Assembly (NCBI GenBank): GCA_002394535.1
Contig: DGUG01000128.1
Coordinates: 386-8,055 of the forward strand
Direction of reading: 5' to 3'
DNA from: Lachnospiraceae bacterium UBA4316
Lineage (GTDB): Bacteria > Bacillota > Clostridia > Lachnospirales > Lachnospiraceae
Length of the DNA stretch: 7,670 bases
Shown here: positions 1 through 6,115 of the stretch, in pieces
Position numbering within the stretch: position 1 is the stretch's first letter
Layout of the letters: each line of letters opens with the position of its first letter
The notes under the pieces: generated by a model
The model's database searches: none
The model's input: only the letters and a program-made list of their open reading frames with translations
What the model was told of the DNA's origin: nothing
Program-made: the position numbers and the translations under genes

Positions 1-548
1 GCGAAATACCACGCGATCATCATATTAACGTAATACTCTTCTGATCTGACCGATGCTACCATATCGGGATATTGCAGTTCAAAATCATCATCCAGAAAAT
101 GCTCCATCAGCATTTTGATTCCAAACCGTATCGTGTATGTTTTGTCCGAGACTATCCAGTCTCTTATCTTCTCTAACAGCTTTTCCCTGTTCTTCTTAAA
201 TATCTTCGGCGACATCTGATCGCACGTAGCCCAGTTATCGACATAAGGAAGAAACCGCTCTACTTCAACCATACATTTGTCATAATCCTTCAAAAGAGAA
301 ATGATAAACGCATGCAACTGATTTTCATCAAAATATTTATGGGGCAGATTACTAAGAAAATCGGAAATGTCGTCACGCTTTGATAGTTCCTTGGCGTAAC
401 TTCGAAGATCGGGAGTTCTCACACCGATCATTTGAGCAGACGTTTTACCCGGGATAAGATTGATCTGAAAATCCCTGTATTTACTGTCGGAAAGGCTATT
501 TAGATTATTGATGATTTCTTCATTTATCAAATCTGAAAATCCCACCAT
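1..548 (-). CDS. DNA alkylation repair protein, AlkD-like (partial, C-terminus outside window)
   Basis: The frame is open from ATG at 548 to the left edge, giving 182 codons of a protein usually near 230 residues. It reads as the AlkD/DNA alkylation repair family (HEAT-like repeats), whose members excise N3- and N7-alkylated purines from DNA. Family-like stretches are GVRTPDLRSYAKEL (42-55), FLPYVDNWATCD (99-110), DKTYTIRFGIKML (135-147) and RSEEYYVNMMIAWYF (168-182). W106 and D110 keep the W-x3-D spacing of the catalytic site of Bacillus cereus AlkD (W109/D113). R141 and W180 plausibly match its R148 and W187; these matches are from memory, not from an alignment. The gene is third in the lipoprotein operon. 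Its ATG is in the same frame as the preceding gene's stop, 18 nt downstream of it, inside the second copy of a direct repeat. The ribosome site is weak (GGTGGG, 11 nt before ATG). The family call is firm; substrate range is not known. Confidence 0.9.
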   Translation of the reverse strand, partial: MVGFSDLINEEIINNLNSLSDSKYRDFQINLIPGKTSAQMIGVRTPDLRSYAKELSKRDDISDFLSNLPHKYFDENQLHAFIISLLKDYDKCMVEVERFLPYVDNWATCDQMSPKIFKKNREKLLEKIRDWIVSDKTYTIRFGIKMLMEHFLDDDFELQYPDMVASVRSEEYYVNMMIAWYF

Positions 549-570
549 TACCGGAGCGTCCCACCATTAC
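541..570 (-). repeat. 11-bp direct repeat with 19-bp period at the stop/start junction of two genes
   Basis: The plus strand has CCCACCATTAC at 541-551 and again at 560-570, with 8 bp between. On the coding (minus) strand each copy carries TAATGGTGGG preceded by G. The first copy read by RNA polymerase supplies the TAA stop of the 75-residue gene (569-567). The second supplies the ATG of the alkD-like gene (548-546). The arrangement looks like a 19-bp tandem duplication. Confidence 0.85.
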
Positions 571-794
571 TGGCGCATTTCGCCAAGTGCCCTTATAAGC
601 TCAAGATCGGATTCGAGTACTTTCATATTGGAAGTAACGGGTTCTTCCCCCGGGCGTGTTACCGTGATCTCAATTACTGAATCGGCAGGAATACCCGTTT
701 TGATAAAATGTTCCGCAAAGCCTACAAACTTCGGATGATTACTCTTAAATTTTGAAAATGCAGAAAGCATCTGCATCATATTTCCTGCGTTCAT
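567..794 (-). CDS. Small conserved hypothetical protein, 75 aa
   Basis: This is a 75-residue soluble protein with no signal peptide or membrane segment. Residues 1-30 (MNAGNMMQMLSAFSKFKSNH and on) should form a helix ending in a HPKFVGF motif. Residues 40-60 look like a beta pair (SVIEITVTRPGEEP), and the end is again helical (LESDLELIRAL). The shape reminds me of short uncharacterised proteins common in Lachnospiraceae and other Clostridia, but I cannot name a function. The ATG at 794 is supported by an AGGTGA ribosome site that overlaps the stop codon of the upstream lipoprotein gene, so the two are probably translationally coupled, with a 7-nt gap. It is the middle gene of the lipoprotein-75aa-alkD operon. 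The plus-strand frame at 508-738 covers the same DNA but lacks a ribosome site and is judged a shadow. Confidence 0.8.
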   Translation of the reverse strand: MNAGNMMQMLSAFSKFKSNHPKFVGFAEHFIKTGIPADSVIEITVTRPGEEPVTSNMKVLESDLELIRALGEMRQ

Positions 795-797
795 AGA

Positions 798-803
798 TCA
801 CCT
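798..803 (-). promoter_or_regulatory. Ribosome binding site AGGTGA for the 75-aa gene
   Basis: AGGTGA on the minus strand lies 3 nt before the ATG at 794 and overlaps the TAG stop (804-802) of the lipoprotein gene. The overlap suggests that ribosomes ending on the lipoprotein restart here. Confidence 0.7.
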
Positions 804-1620
804 ACATCAGATTATATTTTTCCTCATTGCCGTCAACAACGATGAGAAGATCCATGGAAGATACTTCCTCACCCTCCGGAATCTCAAACACGAGAACCGA
901 ATCAACGGACGAGCCTGCCGTCAGTATCCCGCTGTAATTCATAAGATCATTGTCAAGGAAGGTCACATCACCGCGGAGTCTCTCTCCTCCGTTAAGGTTA
1001 AGCCTTACCTTGAAATTATCGGAATCCGTATGCACCTCAACATCCTGATCCGTAGGATTGGAAAGCGCAAAATGCAATATCAGAAGTTCCTTGCCGGAAG
1101 CCGCCTTCATGGAAAAGGCTATCTCGGTATCATTAGGCGGGTATGTCGCTGCAACCTCGTAATGGTCATATGTAAGACTTGCTCCGTTTGTTCCAAGCGC
1201 CTCCGCAAGTGTGATGGACGGAGCCGCCGAAATATCTTCAGGTGCATTCACGAGAGCATCCGTTTCGGGCGCATCAGCAATCGTCTCCTGATCCTGAGAC
1301 ATTTCCATATAAGGTTCATCCGAAGGTACATCCGGTATCGGGGCATTATCAAGCGGCGGCAAAAGCTCAGAAGCCGCTTCTTCTTCCTCCTTTTTCATTC
1401 CCGGATTGACATCCGTGCGGTCAACATCTTCAAGTATCATCAGTCCGCCCGGGTGACCCTTGGCATATTCCAAAAGCTTACCCGCTGCATACTCGGCAAT
1501 GAGATTACTCTGCTCTTCGCTCATCTCAAGCGTCGGAACCAGATCACATCCCGCAAGCATTACGGCAGATACCATAACAAGCACCGCATATATGATTTTT
1601 CTTCGCAGTTTATCGTTCAT
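802..1620 (-). CDS. Secreted lipoprotein with acidic linker and C-terminal beta domain, 272 aa
   Basis: The N-terminus is a classic lipoprotein signal: MNDKLRRKII, then a hydrophobic stretch, then the lipobox LAGC with Cys25 as the expected lipidated residue. The protein should be anchored on the outer face of the membrane. Residues about 27-60 look helical. Residues about 70-135 form an acidic, proline-rich, low-complexity linker with an EEEE run. Residues about 140-272 alternate hydrophobic and polar residues as in an immunoglobulin-like beta domain, with LLILHFALSNPTDQDVEVH (about 185-203) resembling the core of DUF4352/DUF5067-type extracellular domains. That similarity is an impression from pattern, not a search. 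No catalytic motif is visible, so a binding or sensing role is more likely than an enzyme. It is the first gene of its operon, 75 bp downstream of the sensor kinase, with its own promoter. The site before ATG 1620 is weak (GATAAGAAT). Confidence 0.85.
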   Translation of the reverse strand: MNDKLRRKIIYAVLVMVSAVMLAGCDLVPTLEMSEEQSNLIAEYAAGKLLEYAKGHPGGLMILEDVDRTDVNPGMKKEEEEAASELLPPLDNAPIPDVPSDEPYMEMSQDQETIADAPETDALVNAPEDISAAPSITLAEALGTNGASLTYDHYEVAATYPPNDTEIAFSMKAASGKELLILHFALSNPTDQDVEVHTDSDNFKVRLNLNGGERLRGDVTFLDNDLMNYSGILTAGSSVDSVLVFEIPEGEEVSSMDLLIVVDGNEEKYNLM

Positions 1621-1654
1621 ATTCTTATCAATACAGCAAAAAACAACCTCATTT

Positions 1655-1683
1655 ACTATATCACAATAGAATCACAATGTCGA
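1655..1683 (-). promoter_or_regulatory. Sigma-A-like promoter of the lipoprotein operon
   Basis: On the minus strand TCGACA (1683-1678) and TATAGT (1660-1655) are separated by exactly 17 bp. Each matches its consensus at 5 of 6 positions. Transcription should start near 1648, giving a leader of about 28 nt before the ATG at 1620. The promoter lies in the 75-bp gap after the kinase stop codon. Confidence 0.65.
1660..1678 (-). promoter_or_regulatory. Tandem ATTGTGAT repeats, candidate response-regulator operator
   Basis: ATTGTGAT occurs twice on the minus strand (1678-1671 and 1667-1660), separated by TCT, so the repeat period is 11 bp. The copies fill the spacer between the -35 and -10 and touch both elements. 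OmpR/PhoB-family regulators commonly bind head-to-tail sites with about one helical turn between them. Assignment to the regulator encoded at 4642-5319 is an inference. Confidence 0.45.
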
Positions 1684-1695
1684 ATCTGCCTGCTA

Positions 1696-3180
1696 TCAGA
1701 TTGAATCCGTCGCATCGATTTCAAACCAGAAGTTAACGCCGTCGGGAAGGTTCTCAACACCGTAGTCTCTTCCCATAGCTTCCATGCTGGCCTTGACGAT
1801 CGAAAGTCCTATTCCGCTGCCACCGTATTCACGGGTTCTCGCCTTATCAGCCTTGTAGAATTTCGTCCACAGATTAGGGATTACATCATCCGGAATATTA
1901 TCTCCGGAATTAAAAACACCGACCCTCACAAAGTGTTCTCTTCTTGTGACACTAATGCGTACGATTTTCTCCCCTGACGCATAGTGGATCGCATTGGAAA
2001 GATAATTGGTCAGCACCTGCTCTGTCTTGAATTCATCGGCCCACACCGGAACGCTTTCGTCTTCGGGAAGTTCAAGCTTAATGTCTCCCTGCTTTATCAG
2101 TATGTTCATAGACTCTGCGCAGTTCCGGATAAGCTCCATCAGGTCAAAGTGCTCGATGTCCACCTTTGCATCTCCGAATTCCAGTTCATTCAGATTCAGA
2201 AGGCTCTTAACAAGCTTATTCATCCTGTCAGCTTCATCCGTAATAACATCGCAGTAAAAATCACGGCTTTCGGGATCATCGTTGACGCAATCCTTGAGTC
2301 CTTCCGCATACCCCTGGATAAGTGCAATCGGTGTCTTGAGCTCATGAGACACATTCGATAGAAAATCCTTGCGCATCTCGTCAATTTCCGTTTTCTTGTC
2401 AATATCCTGCTGCAGTCTTGCATTTGCACTCTTTAGCTCTCCGATGGTGTTTTCGAGCGTCTCGGACAAACGGTTCATATGCTCTCCGAGGGCATCGACC
2501 TCATTGCTCGTGCTGCTTTCGTATTTATCGGAAAAATCAAGTTTGGTCATCTTTTCCGACATGCCGACAAGTTTCTTGATGGGTTTTGTGATTCTCCTGG
2601 TGGCAAGTGAAATAAAAATGATACCGGCAACAAGTGCTATTATGCCAAAGCGAAGAAATATCGTATTGGCAAGTATTGAAGCCTCTTTCATACTCTGCAC
2701 AGGCGTTCTCATAAGTATGAAATTGCCGTTGTCAAGCGACCCCCACAGTTCGAGATAATCTATATGTACACGGGGATCCACCGTTCTCTGAATCTGGATC
2801 TTCTGATTCGCATATATCGGCTCCACGCCATCAGCCCCACCGAAAACAAATTCAAGAAGACGTCTCTTCATGATCGACGAGTCCTTGCCCGTGGATTTTA
2901 CAAGCTGCTTATCCGAATCAATAACGAGGACTTCAAGGTTATTGATCACCGCGATATGCTGGAGCGACTCATCAAATTCCGTTGAAGAGATATCCCCTTC
3001 CGATGCAGCCGTATCAACATCGCTGTAGCATGACAAAAGAACCTTCTGCTTGTTGTACATATATGCCTTCTCAAGTGTCAGCAGATTAACCGCACTGATA
3101 AAGACTATGCACACAGCAAGCAAAAGGCTGAAAATGCATGTATATTCCCTGTTGATGGTTTTCTTGAAAAATCCTCTCAT
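1696..3180 (-). CDS. Membrane sensor histidine kinase (HAMP-HisKA-HATPase), 494 aa
   Basis: Domains in order, numbered from ATG 3180: first transmembrane helix about 14-34, an extracytoplasmic sensor region about 35-170 of no recognised family, second helix about 171-194, HAMP about 195-247, a short coiled linker, HisKA with the H-box SHELKTP (278-284; phosphorylated His279), N-box LTNYLSNAIHY with Asn396, a G1-type segment VFNSGDNIPDD (422-432), F-box WTKFYKADKA and G2-box GGSGIGL (453-459). All residues needed for autophosphorylation appear present. The G1 box reads NSG rather than DxG, a variant I associate with VanS/VncS-like kinases. The start is set at ATG 3180 because its A is shared with the dipeptidase TAA (TAATG). 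An in-frame GTG at 3213 would add 11 residues but has no better ribosome site. It presumably phosphorylates the regulator encoded at 4642-5319, with the dipeptidase gene lying between the two. The signal sensed is unknown. Confidence 0.95.
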   Translation of the reverse strand: MRGFFKKTINREYTCIFSLLLAVCIVFISAVNLLTLEKAYMYNKQKVLLSCYSDVDTAASEGDISSTEFDESLQHIAVINNLEVLVIDSDKQLVKSTGKDSSIMKRRLLEFVFGGADGVEPIYANQKIQIQRTVDPRVHIDYLELWGSLDNGNFILMRTPVQSMKEASILANTIFLRFGIIALVAGIIFISLATRRITKPIKKLVGMSEKMTKLDFSDKYESSTSNEVDALGEHMNRLSETLENTIGELKSANARLQQDIDKKTEIDEMRKDFLSNVSHELKTPIALIQGYAEGLKDCVNDDPESRDFYCDVITDEADRMNKLVKSLLNLNELEFGDAKVDIEHFDLMELIRNCAESMNILIKQGDIKLELPEDESVPVWADEFKTEQVLTNYLSNAIHYASGEKIVRISVTRREHFVRVGVFNSGDNIPDDVIPNLWTKFYKADKARTREYGGSGIGLSIVKASMEAMGRDYGVENLPDGVNFWFEIDATDSI

Positions 3181-4622
3181 TACAGTTTCAGAAGTTCCAG
3201 AAGATACTTCCACTCACGCTCCGTACTCGATATTGACAGCTTCTCTCCGGTGGTGTGCACATCCCACATATCCGGTCCTATGGAGATTGCATCAAGTCCC
3301 TTGATCTTCTTGGAAAATACCGCACACTCCAGTCCGGCATGTATTGTTATTATATCTATGTCCCGGTCAAACATCTTCATGTATAACTGCTGTGCACTTC
3401 GTGCAAAATCTGATACCTCATCACTTTCCCACGCAGAATAACGGCAGCGGCCCGCAAACTGCACATTATATGCATTCGCAAGCATCTCGACTCTTGATAT
3501 CATCCAGTCAAGTGAATCGTTTTTGTTGCTTCTGAGGCTGACGCAAATATTATAATTCTTGGGCTTTGCCGTGACGATTCCGATGTTGGCGCTTGTTTCA
3601 ACCATTTCGGAAATCTGGCTCATCTTCGCAACACCGTTTGGTAACAGATTAAGGAGGGCAACAAACTTAGACATATCCTTGGTTGACATAACTTCGAGCT
3701 TGCCTTTCCCTTTGTCTTTGCATTTAACGTTTAAATCCGGATCGGTTTTACGGTATTCGGACTTCATACTCTCGGCAAATGATTTTATGCACTTTTCAAA
3801 TGACTTGCTCTGTTTCTTCTTGACAACAACTGTTGCGGATGCGGATGTACATATGGCATTTTCCTTGGTTCCCCCGGAAAATGTTCCGATGGAAAACTCG
3901 GCATTCTTCATAAGCAGGTCAAACAGGCGTCCCATGAGAACATTGGCATTTGCAGATCCTTTATCAATCTCTGTTCCGGAATGTCCACCGGTAAGAGAGT
4001 TTATTGTAATCTCGTAGATATTACCTTCAACCTTCTGATTTTTGCATTTGCTTAAAACATCACATCTGATTCCTCCCGCACATCCTATGACGAGATGATT
4101 TTCTTCCTCGGAATCTATGTTGATGAACCGCTTCCCTTTAAGGCGCGAAACATCATATCCGTTAGCGCCCCCGAGTCCCACTTCCTCATCTGTGGTAAAT
4201 ACAGCTTCGATCATCGGATGTGAAATATCTTCACTGTCAAGAATCGCAAGGATCAATGCGATTCCTATTCCGTCGTCGGCCCCAAGGCTTGTACCCTTTG
4301 CCCTGACATAGTCTCCGTCAACATATGCCTCTATCGGGTCTTTGGCAAAATCAATCTTCACATCATCATCGGCAACGCAAACCATATCCATGTGTGCCTG
4401 CATGATCACGGTTTCCGCATCTTCCATTCCCGTTGTGGCAGGCTTGAGTATCGTGACATTATTGAACTCATCCTGATATGCCAGAAGGCCTCTCTTTGAG
4501 GCGAATTCCACAAGGAAATCACTTACTGCCCTCTCGTTTCCCGATCCTCTCGGAATGCGAGTCAGTTCACTGAAAAATTCAAATACCTTTTGTGGTTTTA
4601 GATCCGTTAGCTGCTCTCCCAT
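3180..4622 (-). CDS. pepD: Cytosolic aminoacyl-histidine/non-specific dipeptidase, M20C family
   Basis: The 480-residue product matches PepD (beta-Ala-His dipeptidase, about 485 residues in E. coli), a two-zinc cytosolic enzyme that hydrolyses dipeptides such as carnosine-like Xaa-His. In numbering that counts the GTG codon just before the ATG as residue 1, the expected motifs are QAHMDM (His78, Asp80), SLGADDG (Asp117, bridging metal ligand), TTDEEVGLGGA (Glu147 catalytic, Glu148 metal), NIDSEEE (Asp171), LTGGHSG (His215, lid or dimerisation domain) and DMWDVHTTGE (His457). All metal ligands are present, so it should be active. There is no signal peptide. ATG 4622 is preferred over the adjacent GTG 4625 because AAGGAG lies 6 nt before it. 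The gene starts 19 nt after the regulator stop and its TAA overlaps the kinase ATG. Its place inside a two-component operon is unusual; a link between peptide supply and the sensed signal is only a guess. Confidence 0.95.
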   Translation of the reverse strand: MGEQLTDLKPQKVFEFFSELTRIPRGSGNERAVSDFLVEFASKRGLLAYQDEFNNVTILKPATTGMEDAETVIMQAHMDMVCVADDDVKIDFAKDPIEAYVDGDYVRAKGTSLGADDGIGIALILAILDSEDISHPMIEAVFTTDEEVGLGGANGYDVSRLKGKRFINIDSEEENHLVIGCAGGIRCDVLSKCKNQKVEGNIYEITINSLTGGHSGTEIDKGSANANVLMGRLFDLLMKNAEFSIGTFSGGTKENAICTSASATVVVKKKQSKSFEKCIKSFAESMKSEYRKTDPDLNVKCKDKGKGKLEVMSTKDMSKFVALLNLLPNGVAKMSQISEMVETSANIGIVTAKPKNYNICVSLRSNKNDSLDWMISRVEMLANAYNVQFAGRCRYSAWESDEVSDFARSAQQLYMKMFDRDIDIITIHAGLECAVFSKKIKGLDAISIGPDMWDVHTTGEKLSISSTEREWKYLLELLKL

Positions 4623-4628
4623 CACTGT

Positions 4629-4634
4629 CTCCTT
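4629..4634 (-). promoter_or_regulatory. Ribosome binding site AAGGAG for pepD
   Basis: AAGGAG on the minus strand is 6 nt before ATG 4622 and only 3 nt before GTG 4625, which decides for the ATG as start. Confidence 0.8.
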
Positions 4635-4641
4635 GAATAGT

Positions 4642-5319
4642 TTAGCTTACTTCAAATTTGTATCCCATCCCCCAGATGGTCTTGATATAATCGCCCTTGT
4701 CACCCATCTTGGATCTGAGTTTCTTCACATGCGTATCTATTGTTCTGGCATCTCCGAAATAGTCGTAATTCCAGACGTGATTAAGAATCTTCTCCCTTGA
4801 GAGTGCGATCCCCTGATTTTCCATAAAATATGTGAGGAGCTCAAACTCCTTGAATGACAGCTCAATCTGCTTGCCCTCAATCGTGACAGTATGTGCTGCC
4901 TTATCCATTATGATGCCACCCGTCTCAATTTTCTCCTCTTCCGAGATGAGGTTGCTTCTGCGAAGCAGAGCATCTACTCTTGCAACAAGTATCTTGGGTG
5001 AAAACGGCTTGGAAATATATTCATCGGCTCCCGAATCAAAGCCCTTAAGCTCGTCCCTCTCGTCACCTTTAGCCGTCAGCATTATAACCGGAATTTTAGA
5101 ATATGCCCTGATCTCTTTTAATACTTCCCATCCGTCCATCTTCGGCATCATAACATCAAGTATAACCAGCGAAATATCGTTCTGATCGAAGAAAACATCA
5201 AGGGCTTCCTGTCCGTCAGCCGCTTCTATTACTTCATAATCCTTCTTGATAAGAAAGTCCTTAACGAGCTTTCTCATTCTTGCTTCATCATCAACTACCA
5301 GGATCTTAACCTTTTCCAT
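4642..5319 (-). CDS. OmpR/PhoB-family response regulator, 225 aa
   Basis: The receiver domain spans about 2-117, numbered from ATG 5319. It has the acidic pocket VVDDE (Asp10, Asp11), phosphoacceptor Asp55 in LVILDVMMPKMDG, the switch Thr82 in MLTAKGD and Lys104 in ISKPFSP. A short linker leads to a winged-helix DNA-binding domain (about 132-225) with LSFKEFELL, a recognition helix in ARTIDTHVKKLRSKMG and the terminal wing IWGMGYKFEV. All phosphotransfer residues are intact, so it should act as a DNA-binding regulator switched by phosphorylation. ATG 5319 is chosen because GAGG sits 6 nt upstream; an in-frame TTG at 5337 would add six residues without ribosome-site support. It leads the regulator-pepD-kinase set. 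A likely target is its own operon, and possibly the lipoprotein promoter with 11-bp repeats at 1660-1678 (inference). Confidence 0.96.
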   Translation of the reverse strand: MEKVKILVVDDEARMRKLVKDFLIKKDYEVIEAADGQEALDVFFDQNDISLVILDVMMPKMDGWEVLKEIRAYSKIPVIMLTAKGDERDELKGFDSGADEYISKPFSPKILVARVDALLRRSNLISEEEKIETGGIIMDKAAHTVTIEGKQIELSFKEFELLTYFMENQGIALSREKILNHVWNYDYFGDARTIDTHVKKLRSKMGDKGDYIKTIWGMGYKFEVS

Positions 5320-5325
5320 CTCAAT

Positions 5326-5329
5326 CCTC
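5326..5329 (-). promoter_or_regulatory. Ribosome binding site GAGG for the response regulator
   Basis: GAGG within GTGAGGATTGAG lies 6 nt before ATG 5319, which fixes the start at 5319 rather than TTG 5337. Confidence 0.7.
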
Positions 5330-5356
5330 ACTTTCAAAAATCATACTGTAAGGACA

Positions 5357-5365
5357 ATTCTAACA
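5357..5365 (-). promoter_or_regulatory. Candidate extended -10 promoter of the regulator-pepD-kinase operon
   Basis: TGTTAGAAT on the minus strand fits the extended -10 pattern TGn followed by TAGAAT (5 of 6 to TATAAT). No good -35 is seen 16-18 bp upstream. The site lies in the 70-bp gap after the membrane-protein stop and predicts a leader of about 30 nt. With a weak -35, activation by a regulator is plausible. Confidence 0.4.
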
Positions 5366-5389
5366 GCAATATGTGACGAAAATATGAAA

Positions 5390-5956
5390 TCACTCTTTTT
5401 CCAGTTCCAGTTCTCTTTGCTTGATCGCAGCCTCTCTTTCGTTAAGCTCCTGCTCCCACTCGCTGTACTGATTCAGTATTGCCGTTCTGTAATTGATCAT
5501 GTTGGGATTTTCCGCTTTGAGAGTGATAACAAACATCGCTATCACCATAATGATAAGTATGATATTTACGATAAGCGAAACTTTATATTCTGTCCTGAAT
5601 GTCTTGCGAAGGGTACGCATCTGCCGGTCTGCCTGTATTCGCTCGTCCCTCTCTTCACTTCGAAGGTTTAGTGCTCTCGTATAGGAAATGGGAACCGGAA
5701 TCTCCTTAACCGCATCATCCGGAATATCCTTGCACTTATACAGATAGCTCTGAAGAGTCCTAAGATATTCATATCCGACGGGCGTTACAAATATTCCGCT
5801 TGTGATAAGCTTGTCATAAACCGCAAGTACTCCCCGCGGATTATCCATATTCATCTTGCCCGCTATGTATTTGATCTTCTCTATCTCGGATGACGCAAGA
5901 GACACATCCGCATCATCCGCAAACGAAAAACCATCTATAATTGATTTGTTAGCCAC
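5390..5956 (-). CDS. Conserved hypothetical single-pass membrane protein, 188 aa
   Basis: I do not recognise a named family, though the MANKSIIDGF start and the NPNMINYRTAILNQYSEWEQEL tail resemble an uncharacterised protein of Lachnospiraceae as I recall it. Residues 1-90 are soluble and mixed helical, with a conserved-looking stretch GIFVTPVGYEYLRTLQSYL (54-72). Residues 97-125 are strongly basic and charged. One transmembrane helix spans about 126-146. Residues 147-188 form a tail with heptad-like charge pattern (WEQELNEREAAIKQRELELEKE), a likely short coiled coil. By the positive-inside rule the N-terminal domain is cytoplasmic and the coiled coil lies outside. The start is GTG 5956, set by GGAGG 7 nt upstream; the only nearby ATG is followed at once by TAA. 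The gene lies directly upstream of the two-component set and has its own promoter. A role with the kinase is possible but has no sequence support. Confidence 0.8.
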   Translation of the reverse strand: MANKSIIDGFSFADDADVSLASSEIEKIKYIAGKMNMDNPRGVLAVYDKLITSGIFVTPVGYEYLRTLQSYLYKCKDIPDDAVKEIPVPISYTRALNLRSEERDERIQADRQMRTLRKTFRTEYKVSLIVNIILIIMVIAMFVITLKAENPNMINYRTAILNQYSEWEQELNEREAAIKQRELELEKE

Positions 5957-5963
5957 TTTACAT

Positions 5964-5968
5964 CCTCC
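5964..5968 (-). promoter_or_regulatory. Ribosome binding site GGAGG for the 188-aa membrane protein
   Basis: GGAGG lies 7 nt before GTG 5956. It supports a GTG start, since the ATG between them is immediately followed by a stop codon. Confidence 0.8.
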
Positions 5969-5983
5969 GCATTCACTTCGACA

Positions 5984-5992
5984 ATTATATCA
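5984..5992 (-). promoter_or_regulatory. Extended -10 promoter of the 188-aa membrane protein gene
   Basis: TGATATAAT on the minus strand is a perfect extended -10 (TGn-TATAAT). The -35 region is T-rich with no clear TTGACA, which extended -10 promoters tolerate. Transcription should start near 5977, about 20 nt before the GTG start. Confidence 0.65.
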
Positions 5993-6047
5993 AAAATCAA
6001 TCTGCTAGAAAAGCAAGAATTGAAGTGCAATCTTACAAAAAAGGGAA

Positions 6048-6053
6048 TATAAT
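6048..6053 (+). promoter_or_regulatory. Candidate -10 element of the chemoreceptor gene
   Basis: TATAAT at 6048-6053 is a perfect -10. The hexamer 17 bp upstream (GTGCAA) matches only 3 of 6 to TTGACA. I see no flagellar sigma-D/sigma-28-type promoter (TAAA and GCCGATAA-like boxes), which many chemotaxis genes use. The predicted leader is about 55 nt. Confidence 0.4.
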
Positions 6054-6100
6054 AATACATAGTTTAGCATATGAGTGTTATATGCGTTTCTAATTCAAAT

Positions 6101-6107
6101 GAGGTGA
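6101..6107 (+). promoter_or_regulatory. Ribosome binding site GAGGTGA for the chemoreceptor
   Basis: GAGGTGA ends 8 nt before ATG 6116. The in-frame ATG at 6071 has no such site, so 6116 is taken as the start. Confidence 0.8.
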
Positions 6108-6115
6108 GAATCAAA

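Noticed and set aside
571..585. TGGCG-CATTT-CGCCA hairpin near the end of the 75-aa gene, as a terminator or attenuator
   Set aside because: It has only a 5-bp stem inside coding sequence and no T run; it is probably chance.
1617..1652. An 11-codon leader frame overlapping the lipoprotein start by ATGA
   Set aside because: Its ATG lies upstream of the transcription start predicted from the promoter at 1655-1683, and no ribosome site precedes it.
1683..1702. Inverted repeat AATCTG/CAGATT around the kinase stop codon, as a terminator
   Set aside because: The stem is 6 bp and AT-rich, the loop is 8 nt, and no T run follows on the minus strand.
1030..1704. A 224-codon plus-strand open frame over the lipoprotein gene
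   Set aside because: It is rich in Arg, Ile and Cys in the way antisense frames of acidic genes are, has no ribosome site, and lies opposite a gene with a clear lipobox and a promoter.
6003..6015. TGCT/AGCA inverted repeat in the divergent gap
   Set aside because: A 4-bp stem is too short to distinguish from chance.
6071..6115. Longer chemoreceptor start at ATG 6071
   Set aside because: No ribosome site lies before it, while GAGGTGA stands 8 nt before ATG 6116.
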